Positions 1 to 7,929 are shown, counted from the first letter of the stretch. The stretch: 64,000 nt of DNA from an uncultured Campylobacter sp. (GCA_934728065.1 CAKVDW010000008.1:1-64000); one strand, 5' to 3'. A program made the numbers and translations. Notes: a model not told the origin generated them from the letters alone.

Positions 1-1
1 T

Positions 2-610
2 GGCAAAAGTGAAATTGATTTGCGCGGACAAACAACGCCAAATGGTGGCAAAGTGGAGTGGATTTCGCAGTTTGATAATGGTGGAGGAACAGCGTGTTTT
101 GATACTTGTAAAAAAATTTTAGTCAATTCTGGGTTAAGTGGTAATTCTGCTTCACCAACAACTAGATTTCAAATAGCTAACGAAAACAAAAAACTTTCAC
201 AATCAAAAAATCAAAGTGAGTATCTCGTTATAGATATGCAAACTGCAAAAGATGGGATAGCATATTTGGATTCCGAGCTAGAATCTGGTTATCCTGTATT
301 AGTGGGAGTAGATTATGAGTTTGATAGAAAAATAAAATTAAAAAATGGCACGATAGATTATCCTAACAGAACAGATTTTACGACAGACCACTACATTGTT
401 ATTGTGGGTAGAAAATATGATGATAAAGGCGATTTATACTATTTATTTTATGACGTAGGAACAAATTCCATTAATGAAAAGCAATATAAGGCTGGCTCAA
501 ATGACTATAATCGTTTATATTTACAAAATGATTATTCTTTAAGAGGGCGATCACAAATTCCTTCAAAACATTTTTATGTCGTAACTCAAATTAGAAGGAA
601 TATACGATGA
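2..610 (+). CDS. C-terminal part of a probable papain-like/C39-like cysteine peptidase or amidase effector (5' end outside window)
   Basis: The frame is open to the window edge, so the TTG at 20 is unlikely to be the real start and this is the tail of a longer protein. Visible features fit a cysteine peptidase/amidase fold: a Gly-rich GGGTACFDTC segment with a candidate nucleophile Cys (codon at 95), then a TDHYIVIVG segment with a candidate His, then FYDVGTN with a candidate Asp. The stop overlaps the next start as ATGA (607-610), so the next gene, an exported protein, is translationally coupled. No signal peptide can be judged. By analogy with NlpC/P60- or C39-like toxins fused to secretion carriers, I infer a peptidoglycan amidase domain at the C-terminus of a secreted effector. 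The family assignment is not certain, and a peptidase acting on another target is possible. Confidence 0.5.
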   Translation, partial: GKSEIDLRGQTTPNGGKVEWISQFDNGGGTACFDTCKKILVNSGLSGNSASPTTRFQIANENKKLSQSKNQSEYLVIDMQTAKDGIAYLDSELESGYPVLVGVDYEFDRKIKLKNGTIDYPNRTDFTTDHYIVIVGRKYDDKGDLYYLFYDVGTNSINEKQYKAGSNDYNRLYLQNDYSLRGRSQIPSKHFYVVTQIRRNIR

Positions 611-1026
611 AAACAATGGTTTTACTCTGTATCTACCTATGCAGGTTATATGCAAATAATTTGGATATAGTAGATTCTAACGGCAGGAGTTTTTGGGACA
701 AAAAATTTGTCTCTTATCAAACAAATAAATCGCTAATAGCAAAAACTTGCAGCAATGAAGAATGGTTCAAAGAGCAGGGCTTACAATTTGATAGAGAAAG
801 TAGGACTATAATAGTTTATACTCCTATGGAGCGCATAGATTTGGTGGTAAAAGATTCTAACGATGATGTCATACTACTTCAAGGAGATAAATTTGTTTTT
901 CTATTTGCTGATTCTATAAAATATAATCCTCAAGATAAATATAGTTTGGAATTTTTAGATGATACTTCCATTCAATGGTGTATGTTTGAAGGGTGTCAAA
1001 AATATGTCCTGTGTCCAAAGGAGTAA
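607..1026 (+). CDS. small exported protein, candidate immunity protein (FWDK family, copy 1)
   Basis: A 139-residue protein with a short hydrophobic N-terminus (about residues 3-16, ending near LYA) that looks like a Sec signal peptide, so the product is probably periplasmic. After it comes IVDSNGRSFWDKKFV, a motif also found in the gene at 1565. The rest is mixed beta/alpha with several Cys. It starts inside the stop of the upstream effector (ATGA overlap), the usual arrangement for a toxin and its immunity protein. I do not recognise the family. The role as immunity to the upstream cysteine-peptidase-like toxin is inferred from position, export signal and small size. Confidence 0.55.
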   Translation: MKTMVLLCIYLCRLYANNLDIVDSNGRSFWDKKFVSYQTNKSLIAKTCSNEEWFKEQGLQFDRESRTIIVYTPMERIDLVVKDSNDDVILLQGDKFVFLFADSIKYNPQDKYSLEFLDDTSIQWCMFEGCQKYVLCPKE

Positions 1027-1029
1027 TGA

Positions 1030-1485
1030 ATGAAAAAAATAGCTATCTATGGCATTATGTTGTTGAATTTGCTTAATGCCGATGAAATTTCTAGCTACAA
1101 AGGGGATTATTATAATGATGAAACATTTTAGGGTAAAATATTTGTAGAAAATCCTGCTCGTTGTAATGATGAAAAAGCTGGAGGAGAGTATCTTAAATTT
1201 AGCGATGCAAAAGAAAGGATTTTACATTATTATGAACACACTTATAAAATATTTGATTTATGGAGCGAAAATGCGTATGGTGGAAGAGAGATTGTATTGC
1301 TAATGATAGACATCAAAAAATACAAACAAGGTAATGATTTAGAGTATATTAAAAATAGAATGATTGATGAACGCATAGGGTTATTTATCAATAAAGATGG
1401 AAAAATAACAATATCTACCATAGATGATAATACGCTGAATGTTGGCGATACCCCAACATATCTTTATGTTTGTCCTGTGAAATAA
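1030..1485 (+). pseudogene. FWDK-family exported protein with in-frame amber codon (copy 2)
   Basis: An ATG at 1030 opens a reading frame with a signal-peptide-like start (MKKIAIYGIMLLNLLNA). It is interrupted by TAG at 1129-1131 and then stays open in the same frame to TAA at 1483-1485. Without the TAG the product would be about 151 residues. The amber codon falls where the paralogues have the Trp of the FWDK motif (here TF-stop-GK), so one TGG to TAG change explains it. An internal ATG at 1297 could give a 62-residue C-terminal piece, but it would lack the export signal. Most likely an inactivated duplicate of the neighbouring immunity-like genes; readthrough cannot be excluded. Confidence 0.6.
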
Positions 1486-1562
1486 ATAATGGCAAAACTG
1501 TGTATAAACCCAATAGAAATTATTTTGTAACACAAATTAGATTAAATATTTTAGAGGAATAA
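1485..1562 (+). pseudogene. relic of an effector C-terminus
   Basis: Codons 1488-1559 translate to a peptide ending NRNYFVTQIRLNILEE-stop. This resembles the last residues of the effector at 2-610 (KHFYVVTQIRRNIR-stop), sharing F-V-T-Q-I-R-x-N-I. Like that gene it ends just before an exported FWDK-type gene (start 1565). It has no start codon or upstream coding of its own. I read it as what remains of a second effector copy after duplication and deletion. Confidence 0.5.
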
Positions 1563-1564
1563 AA

Positions 1565-2119
1565 ATGGCAAAGTTAATTTCTATACTATTTATTGCAGTA
1601 GCACTATCAAAGCTACAAGGATTAGAAATCGATTCAAATACTGAAGCTTCAAGCATTTATGCCATAAAAGCAGATATAAACCTTGTAGATTCTAAAGGTA
1701 GAAGTTTTTGGGATAAGGTAATGGTTAAAAAACCTAGTCAATGCGATAAGTTAAAAAATGGCTATCCAAGAGAATATCCTAGATATACTATTTTTTATAA
1801 ACCCACTTTGCTCTATGTGCTAGAAGATACAAATGGAGATGGTTTAGAAGTTGCAAGAATTACGGACATAAGCATTAAAAATGATATTTTTGCATTTACT
1901 ATGACTTTTTTGATAAATGATAGAGACGAGGCATATCCGCACAATATAGCAAAAACAGACATTTTGCCCATAGACAATGACTTTGATAAAATGGGGCAGA
2001 CTTTAAAATTTATAGATGATAATGTCGTGGCATTTTATGTCAATGATGATGGCAGTTATCCCGAAATCCAAAAGGCATATATTTGCGATATAGACATAAA
2101 AGAGTTGTTAGGTAGATAA
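1565..2119 (+). CDS. small exported protein, candidate immunity protein (FWDK family, copy 3)
   Basis: A 184-residue protein, ATG at 1565 preceded by GAGGAA at 1554-1559. The N-terminus (LISILFIAVALSKLQG) is a plausible Sec signal peptide. LVDSKGRSFWDKVMV follows at about residues 40-54 and is nearly the same as in the gene at 607, so the two are paralogues although the remainder has diverged and is longer here. Probably periplasmic. No enzyme motif is visible. It follows the relic of an effector tail, so it once had its own partner. Immunity function is inferred only from context. Confidence 0.55.
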   Translation: MAKLISILFIAVALSKLQGLEIDSNTEASSIYAIKADINLVDSKGRSFWDKVMVKKPSQCDKLKNGYPREYPRYTIFYKPTLLYVLEDTNGDGLEVARITDISIKNDIFAFTMTFLINDRDEAYPHNIAKTDILPIDNDFDKMGQTLKFIDDNVVAFYVNDDGSYPEIQKAYICDIDIKELLGR

Positions 2120-2135
2120 ACAAGGACAACTAACT

Positions 2136-3014
2136 ATGGGTGCATCTATTACAAACAAGGCAAATAAAATCCAAGAATTTAATGCAATAAATAGCGCAAA
2201 CATAAATACAAATCAATTTAATTTAAGTGATAAATACATAAGACTTTATGAAAATAAAGATGATTCTTTTACAAGTAAAATCTTTAATTTAGTTAAAATT
2301 CAAAGCACAGCTTACACCATTCACGGAGGTAAATCTTATGGTGATAATAAAGGTATAGATTTAGCTACGCAAGATTTAGCATTCTTTAAAGCTTTACAAA
2401 ATCTAACAAACAAATACAAAGTAGAATTAGAAAAAGTAGGGAATGTGATAAGGGTGGAGGTTGGGTATGTTAGTATTGAAATAGCAAGGCTAAAAGCCTT
2501 TATGTATGCTTTGAGATATGGGGAAGGAACACTTTATGATAAAGGCTATAAAACACTTGTAGGTGGAGGCACTTTTGATGATTTTTCAAAACACCCAAAT
2601 ATTTACAATAAAAAATTAAATTCCACAGCAGCTGGAGCTTATCAAATTTTAAAAAAAACTTGGGATAACATTAAGAAATATAGAGATAAGTATGGTATTG
2701 ATGATTTTTCTCCAAAAAATCAAGATAAATCGTGCATAATATTATTGCACAAAATTAGAGACTCGCTAGATTTAATAATGGCAAATAAAATTGACGAAGC
2801 CGTAAGAACTAGGACAGATAAGCCAAAGAAAAGATTGCATTATGAGTGGGCGTCTCTCCCAGAATCTCCATACAATCAGAGAACAGAAACAATGGAGAAT
2901 TTTATGAAATATTATGATAAACATTTAAAAGAGGAATTGCAAGGCATATCAAATCTTGCAATAAGCAATGGAGAAATTGCAGAATTTTTACAATTATTAA
3001 GGAGTGATAAATGA
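2136..3014 (+). CDS. lambda R-like lytic transglycosylase (GH104-type) with N-terminal extension
   Basis: A 292-residue protein whose C-terminal two thirds follow the phage lambda endolysin R pattern: RYGEGT with the likely catalytic Glu130, a YKTLVGGGTFDDFSKHP segment, STAAGAYQ (residues 163-170; the family has AGRYQ), DDFSPKNQD and EWASLP. The family cleaves glycan strands of peptidoglycan. About 115 residues precede this domain and match nothing I know. There is no signal peptide, so the protein would need another route out of the cytoplasm, such as holin-type or type VI secretion. The stop overlaps the start of the next, exported gene (ATGA at 3011). With that neighbour it looks like an antibacterial toxin plus immunity protein rather than a prophage lysis gene; no other phage genes are present. 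The Gly-Ala change in AGAYQ is worth noting. Confidence 0.75.
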   Translation: MGASITNKANKIQEFNAINSANINTNQFNLSDKYIRLYENKDDSFTSKIFNLVKIQSTAYTIHGGKSYGDNKGIDLATQDLAFFKALQNLTNKYKVELEKVGNVIRVEVGYVSIEIARLKAFMYALRYGEGTLYDKGYKTLVGGGTFDDFSKHPNIYNKKLNSTAAGAYQILKKTWDNIKKYRDKYGIDDFSPKNQDKSCIILLHKIRDSLDLIMANKIDEAVRTRTDKPKKRLHYEWASLPESPYNQRTETMENFMKYYDKHLKEELQGISNLAISNGEIAEFLQLLRSDK

Positions 3015-3523
3015 AAAAACTAATCCTTGCTTTTATGTTGATTTTTGGCTATGCGCAAGATTTAGCGCACATGCAAAGCACGCAAAACACCGAGTCCGCT
3101 CTCTATAATGAGTGGTTTAAGCAATGGGGAAATCACAAATGGAACAATAAATCTAGCAACCCTGCCGCTACAAATAAATCTTATGCTTTTGAGAGCGCGT
3201 ATATTATCATTGATATGATTAAGGCAGATGATATTGCTGGGTTAGAGCTTATATACAAGGCATTAGAAAAGGACAAAGAGCATAATATGGCGTTTTTAAA
3301 TGGCACTATCGGTATGCCTACTTTTGAGCAGCAAGCCATAGATTCGGCAAATGCAAAGGCACTTAAATTTTTGCTTAAAAATCATATAACAGATGATATA
3401 GAGAGTTTATGCGACTACGCTAATGAAAAGCTAAACGAAGCAAAATCTAGCAATGATTCTAATGCTGTTCAAAATTATGAAAAAATTATTGAAATTTTAG
3501 AAAAATATAAAAGCGGACAATGA
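3011..3523 (+). CDS. exported ankyrin-like small protein, candidate immunity to the transglycosylase
   Basis: A 170-residue protein with a clear signal peptide (KKLILAFMLIFGYAQ, residues 2-16). The start codon overlaps the stop of the transglycosylase gene, implying coupled expression. Two segments, MIKADDIAGLELIYKAL and AIDSANAKALKFLL, are spaced like helix pairs of degenerate ankyrin-type repeats, a form known among periplasmic immunity proteins. The C-terminal 50 residues are helical and charged. The product would sit in the periplasm where the transglycosylase acts. Function inferred from context; family not recognised. Confidence 0.55.
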   Translation: MKKLILAFMLIFGYAQDLAHMQSTQNTESALYNEWFKQWGNHKWNNKSSNPAATNKSYAFESAYIIIDMIKADDIAGLELIYKALEKDKEHNMAFLNGTIGMPTFEQQAIDSANAKALKFLLKNHITDDIESLCDYANEKLNEAKSSNDSNAVQNYEKIIEILEKYKSGQ

Positions 3524-3559
3524 TTTGCAAAAATCATTTTTAAGAAAGGAGTGCAAAAA

Positions 3560-4057
3560 ATGAAAAAACTACTAGCATTTATATTTTTAGCGTGTAGCGT
3601 GGAGTTTGGCGCGGAGAATCTAGCCACAAATCAAGCGCAGATTCACACTTTTAAATCCAAACAAAATGATGGCATAACAATCAAGATTCAAGAGTTGCAA
3701 GGCACAAAAAAGTGGATTGCAGAAATGAGTGATTATTTTATGTTTAGGGTGATAGATTTTGAGATAATCCACAATGGAAAATTGCTTCTCAAAGGCAGGG
3801 CAAATGTCCATCCAAATAGCTATCTTGGTGGTGAGAGTGATATTGCGGAAAATGGCGTTGGTTATGACGCGGTAGAATTTTGGAATGAGGGCTATGATAA
3901 AGGCAAATGCGCTTTGTCGATTAGAATCCAAGATGAGTTCATAGATGAAAATGATAAAGAACAAAGACTAAAAATCAGTGGAAATTTAAGCGATTGTGTG
4001 TCGCTTAAAGGTATTGTGCTAAAAAATAAAATTTTTTATAGGGTTAGCGAGGAGTAA
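3560..4057 (+). CDS. exported protein of unknown function
   Basis: An upstream GTG at 3551 is in frame, but AAGGAG at 3546-3551 lies 8 bases before the ATG at 3560, which I take as the start (165 residues). The N-terminus KKLLAFIFLACSVEFGA is a signal peptide or, less likely, a lipoprotein signal around LAC. The mature part is rich in beta-strand-forming and charged residues, with two Cys (codons in KGKCAL and LSDCVS) that could form a disulfide. It belongs to the run of small exported genes in this island. No family recognised; a further immunity protein or orphan relic is possible. Confidence 0.5.
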   Translation: MKKLLAFIFLACSVEFGAENLATNQAQIHTFKSKQNDGITIKIQELQGTKKWIAEMSDYFMFRVIDFEIIHNGKLLLKGRANVHPNSYLGGESDIAENGVGYDAVEFWNEGYDKGKCALSIRIQDEFIDENDKEQRLKISGNLSDCVSLKGIVLKNKIFYRVSEE

Positions 4058-4059
4058 AA

Positions 4060-4665
4060 ATGACAAAGTTGGTAAAAATTTTAGGAATTTTGCTTGTAGC
4101 ATTTTGGACAAATGCGTGTGGGGATTCAAGGAATTTACGCGAATCACAAATGTTAGATGCTAAAGATGTGCAGGTTGAATCTAAAGCAAATTTAGGTATA
4201 GTTTCAAGTATGAATCCGCAAATTTCAAACAAATCTAACAATAAACCCACGCAAGATTTGACACAATCTAGTATAAATCCTACCATAGCAATAAATTGCG
4301 GTAAAAAAGAACACGGTTATGAAGAAGATTCACAAAAGTGCATTATCACAGGCTCTAATAGCATAGAGGAAGCCATAAGCGCACATTTGCAAAGCAAAAC
4401 AAGCGATGATTATGATGTTTTGCGCAGAATAAACGACACAATATCCACCATTAAGCTACCAAAAGACAATGTTAAAGTGGAGTATGAAATACAAGTATGC
4501 TTAGATGATGAAATTGTGAATTGCGAATTAGCATCTATGTCGGTTGTCATAACGCGCAAAAGCAAAGATGAAATAGTCATAGAATACGCTCCTAGCGCAT
4601 TTTATAAAAAAACTTACAAACAAACTACAAATGGCGTAGAAGTAATAAATGAGAGTTATATTTAA
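4060..4665 (+). CDS. putative lipoprotein of unknown function
   Basis: A 201-residue protein starting just after the previous stop, with GAGGAG immediately upstream of the start. The N-terminus LGILLVAFWTNAC is a lipoprotein-type signal with a possible lipidated Cys at residue 20. A low-complexity, Ser/Asn-rich linker (to about residue 80) precedes a compact C-terminal domain with four Cys and a hydrophilic alpha/beta pattern. It is probably anchored in a membrane facing the periplasm. No known family. Context suggests the same island function as its neighbours. Confidence 0.5.
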   Translation: MTKLVKILGILLVAFWTNACGDSRNLRESQMLDAKDVQVESKANLGIVSSMNPQISNKSNNKPTQDLTQSSINPTIAINCGKKEHGYEEDSQKCIITGSNSIEEAISAHLQSKTSDDYDVLRRINDTISTIKLPKDNVKVEYEIQVCLDDEIVNCELASMSVVITRKSKDEIVIEYAPSAFYKKTYKQTTNGVEVINESYI

Positions 4666-4774
4666 TTGTAAAGGTGCTAATAAACCCACAATCTACCGAA
4701 ACAGACAACCCTAAAGAATGTCCTCCAATGAACGATATTAGTGAGTTAGATAAAATTTAAAGCAGAGGTAAAAA

Positions 4775-5241
4775 ATGAAAAAGGGAATGTTATTAGCGTT
4801 ATTGTATTGCAATATAGCATTAAATGCAGAGCTACCAAACTTCATTGATGAGTGGATAGGCGTTTATGAATTAAATACCACCCAAAATGGCAAACCTACA
4901 AAACAAGCCCTTGAAATACGCAATCATTGTTCCAATGACGAGATTTTTGGCGGACTTTATTGCGAAATTGGATATTCAAAAAAAGGAGCAAATTTGATGA
5001 TTTTAGTGAGAATTTCTACACAGAAAAGCCAAATGATGACTATCACACGGCTCGAATCATCGTTTTTCACTTTGCGACAAAAGCTACGATTCAAGCCTTT
5101 TCTTTGGAATATAATAATGACTTTTGCAATGTCGCGGTAGAAAAGCAAGATAATGAGACAATCACGCTAAAATCAGGCGAATGCAAAAACGATGACTTTG
5201 CCTTGCATAGCGAGATTTTTGGGAAGTATGAAAAGGTATAA
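4775..5241 (+). pseudogene. exported small protein gene, frameshifted at an A7 run
   Basis: ATG at 4775 (GCAGAGG upstream) encodes a signal peptide (MLLALLYCNIALNA) and EWIGVYELNTT, then runs into another frame. The reading continues naturally from the frame at 4775 to the frame ending at 5241 if one base is corrected in or near the A run at 4978-4984: CEIGYSKK then RSKFDDFSENFYTEKPNDDY. The merged product would be about 155 residues with four or more Cys. As it stands the frame ends at 5140 with an unrelated tail. This could be a plain mutation, a slipped-strand phase state, or an assembly error. Confidence 0.55.
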
Positions 5242-5292
5242 ATAAAGAAAAATGTTACCATATAGAAATAACTCAACCATAAAGGAAAAATA

Positions 5293-5763
5293 ATGACAAA
5301 AATTCTACTAACCTTTACATTCATAACAATAGGACTTTATGCGGATTTTTATGACAAAACACCAAAACCAGCAGAGCAAAGCTGTAAAGTTGTCTGTGAA
5401 AAATGTGGATTTTATGGAAAACAAACGGATGATTATTACGAGCGACTTAAAGCCTCTAATGATAGCAACGACTCTTTTTATGACGGAATGGAGCATTGGA
5501 TTGACTACCTTTATAACACAATGGAATATTTAGATGCCAACAAAATAGATTCAAATTTTTATGTATTTTCAGTAGAAAAATGTCCAATTCTTACATTTGA
5601 AACAGACTCTTTAGAAATCAGTAAAATCGATAGTCCATTTATTTTTATCCTTTATCAAAAAGGTAAAAGTCCATATATTATCAAAGATATTACAATGTCA
5701 GAATATGAAATCAACGCATATTTTGGAATCACAAATCCAAAGTATCCTAAAGAGAGTGAATAA
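5293..5763 (+). CDS. exported Cys-rich small protein of unknown function
   Basis: A 156-residue protein with signal peptide (KILLTFTFITIGLYA) and AAAGGA 6 bases before ATG. The mature N-terminus contains CKVVCEKCGFYG, three closely spaced Cys that may form disulfides or bind metal in the periplasm. The rest is acidic and aromatic. It lies 4 bases before the next gene and is likely co-transcribed with it. Family not recognised; probably part of the immunity-type array. Confidence 0.5.
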   Translation: MTKILLTFTFITIGLYADFYDKTPKPAEQSCKVVCEKCGFYGKQTDDYYERLKASNDSNDSFYDGMEHWIDYLYNTMEYLDANKIDSNFYVFSVEKCPILTFETDSLEISKIDSPFIFILYQKGKSPYIIKDITMSEYEINAYFGITNPKYPKESE

Positions 5764-5767
5764 AAAA

Positions 5768-6361
5768 ATGAAAAAATTAAGTTTAGCAATTTTAATGGTT
5801 TTATCGATATTTGGCAACACATTAGCTAAAGATTTGCAAACAATCCAAAAAATACAAAATCAAATCAATCAAATCGAGCAAGAATCAATAGATAATGATT
5901 TTAAAAAAGTTGCTATAACAACGCTTGATAATAGTGTATTTTGGGATAGCACTTTTGGATTTACAGAAACTGAAAATGGCAAAAAGTGTGTAAGCCCATA
6001 TTTTGAATTTAAAACAAATGCTAAAAATAGAAAAATCTTTGTAGATATGGGGCTAGAGCGGTATGTGTATAGCGTTGATAGTATTTATCAGCATAAGCGC
6101 AATCAAAATATATTTGCACTAAAATTGGGGAATGCGGATTTTGCGATGAGTATTGATGAGATAGATAAGGCGTTGCAAAACCCATCAAAACAGCCTATTA
6201 AGGCAGAAACAACAAATATAATATATGTGGATAGCGAGATGATATATATTTCAGGCTCTTTGCTTACAAAAAAAGACGCTGGATTTTGGAGTATAAAAGA
6301 GATAAAAGAAATGCGGACATATCCACTATGTTCTAAAAATAATGGAATTGATGGGTGGTAA
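5768..6361 (+). CDS. exported protein, divergent FWD-motif family member
   Basis: The frame is open from 5705, but the ATG at 5768 starts a normal signal peptide (KKLSLAILMVLSIFGNTLA) 4 bases after the previous stop, so I use it (197 residues). The mature part contains NSVFWDSTFGF, reminiscent of SFWDK in the genes at 607 and 1565, followed as in those by a Cys and a beta-rich region. That makes it a possible distant fourth member of the family. Near the end the frame overlaps a short open frame (6342-6506), so a C-terminal frameshift is possible. Function unknown; periplasmic immunity is the best guess from context. Confidence 0.5.
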   Translation: MKKLSLAILMVLSIFGNTLAKDLQTIQKIQNQINQIEQESIDNDFKKVAITTLDNSVFWDSTFGFTETENGKKCVSPYFEFKTNAKNRKIFVDMGLERYVYSVDSIYQHKRNQNIFALKLGNADFAMSIDEIDKALQNPSKQPIKAETTNIIYVDSEMIYISGSLLTKKDAGFWSIKEIKEMRTYPLCSKNNGIDGW

Positions 6362-6506
6362 GAAAAAATGTGCATTAAATATAAATGAAAAATGCCTAAC
6401 AAAAGAAATAGTTACCAATAAAAAGCAAAGATTATTTATTACAAAAGGTGCTATGGAATCGCCTATTTATCATCTGCAAGGCGTTTTATCAAAAAATTTG
6501 TTGTAA
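6342..6506 (+). pseudogene. 54-codon open frame, possible frameshifted tail of the preceding gene
   Basis: An ATG at 6342 opens 54 codons overlapping the end of the previous gene by 20 bases in another frame. The peptide (KKKCALNINEKCL, then GAMESPIYHLQGVLSKNLL) has two Cys and amino-acid use like the island proteins. It has no convincing ribosome binding site. It may be the displaced C-terminus of the gene at 5768 or the end of a deleted neighbour. Chance is not excluded. Confidence 0.25.
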
Positions 6507-6651
6507 TACGCAAATTTACTCATAATGGTTTTTAAAAAGGCAATATAGCTTATGATTAGACCTAAACTTAAAGCATTAATAAAATGTAATTTATAAAATA
6601 TTCAGTTTGAAATGATAAAATAATCATTAAAATAAAAAATTGAGGTTTTTG

Positions 6652-7929
6652 ATGGGTTTTAGGTTGTTTTTTCTAAATGCTTTTTTACCATTGTTTGTTT
6701 TTGCTTCAAATTTAAATGAACTTATCAATTTAAGTTTAAAAAATGAAGATTATCTCATTAAAGAACTCGCGCTTTTAAAGGCTCAGAGCGAGAGAAAAAG
6801 TGCATTTAGAGCATATTTGCCAGAACTTAGCTTACAAGGTGCTTATGTGGGTAACAGCCTTGATAGATTTGCCACAGACCCCAAAGAAAGCCTTTTTACA
6901 AGGCTTAGTTTGAAATTCTTGCTTTATGATGGAGGCAAAAGAGAGGCTACACTTGAGGGTTTAAAATTTGCACAAAATTTAGCTACTTTAGCTAAAGAGC
7001 AGGGCAAAAACTATTTAGCCTTGAATGCAACGACTTTATATTTTAATCATCAAAGTCTGCAAAGTTTGATTAAAGCGAGCGAACAAAAGGAACTTTTTTT
7101 GAAAAACACCCTCACTCGCCTTGAAAGTTTTTATAAGGCTGGTTTGGTTTCAAAGGATGCTTTAGAGACTGTGCGAGCGAAATTCCATCTCACTAGCCTT
7201 GAACTCCATAAAAACCGCTTAAAGCTTATAGAAGTAGAAAAGAGTTTGCAAGAATTAAGCCAAAAGCATTTTACTCCGCAAGGTGAAGCAAAGATTAAAG
7301 AGCCAAGTTTTGAAAGCCCTAAAAACCTTGATAGTCTTATAGCCCAAGAGCAGGTAAATATCGCTAGAGCTAAGCTTGAGAGCGCAAAAGCTGAGTATTT
7401 GCCGAGGTTTTTTATTCAAAATAATTTGACTTGGTATAAAAATAATTTTGACATAGATATTCCCCCTTTGCTTATGGCTATGAGTGGGGATTTTGTGGAT
7501 AAGTATTTTAAAAAAAATTCTCGCAACAATCAATTCATACTTGGCTTTGAATGGAAAATTTTCGACTTTTTTTCGACAAGCGCAAAGGTAGAAAGTGAGC
7601 GTTTGGAGTATCAAATTCAGGCTTTAAATGCAAATTATGTCGAGCGAAAAAACAAACTTGAAATTGATTTTTTACGAAAAGAGTTGAAGGTTTTGCGTGA
7701 GCAAATTGAGGCTTTAAGCCTTGCAAATGAAGCCGCGAGCCTTGCTTTTGAAAGCGTGGATAAAAAATATGTCGCGGGGCTAAACTCTTACAATGATTAT
7801 TTACAGGCTTTGGAGAGTAAATTTAAGGCGCAAAGCGATTTGGAGCTTGCTAAAAATGAATTTGAAATCGCAAAAGCCCGCTACTACTTTGTTTTGGGCA
7901 TTGATATAAAAGAAAGGATAGTGCAATGA
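6652..7929 (+). CDS. cmeD: outer-membrane efflux protein of an RND pump (TolC family, CmeD-like)
   Basis: A TolC-type outer-membrane channel: signal peptide (LFFLNAFLPLFVFA), then two long alpha-helical repeats with the family's pattern of alternating hydrophobic and charged residues, ending with AKARYYFVLGIDI. GAGG at 6642-6645 lies 6 bases before the ATG at 6652, so the in-frame TTG at 6640 is not the start. The length of 425 residues is close to that of C. jejuni CmeD as I recall it. The stop overlaps the cmeE start (ATGA at 7926), giving an operon cmeD-cmeE-cmeF. CmeDEF exports drugs and bile salts with a secondary role to CmeABC. Confidence 0.85.
   Translation: MGFRLFFLNAFLPLFVFASNLNELINLSLKNEDYLIKELALLKAQSERKSAFRAYLPELSLQGAYVGNSLDRFATDPKESLFTRLSLKFLLYDGGKREATLEGLKFAQNLATLAKEQGKNYLALNATTLYFNHQSLQSLIKASEQKELFLKNTLTRLESFYKAGLVSKDALETVRAKFHLTSLELHKNRLKLIEVEKSLQELSQKHFTPQGEAKIKEPSFESPKNLDSLIAQEQVNIARAKLESAKAEYLPRFFIQNNLTWYKNNFDIDIPPLLMAMSGDFVDKYFKKNSRNNQFILGFEWKIFDFFSTSAKVESERLEYQIQALNANYVERKNKLEIDFLRKELKVLREQIEALSLANEAASLAFESVDKKYVAGLNSYNDYLQALESKFKAQSDLELAKNEFEIAKARYYFVLGIDIKERIVQ

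Noticed and set aside
4668..4760. Open frame ending ...NDISELDKI just before the gene at 4775
   Set aside because: It might be another gene relic, but there is no start codon and no similarity to a neighbour that I can see; too little to call.
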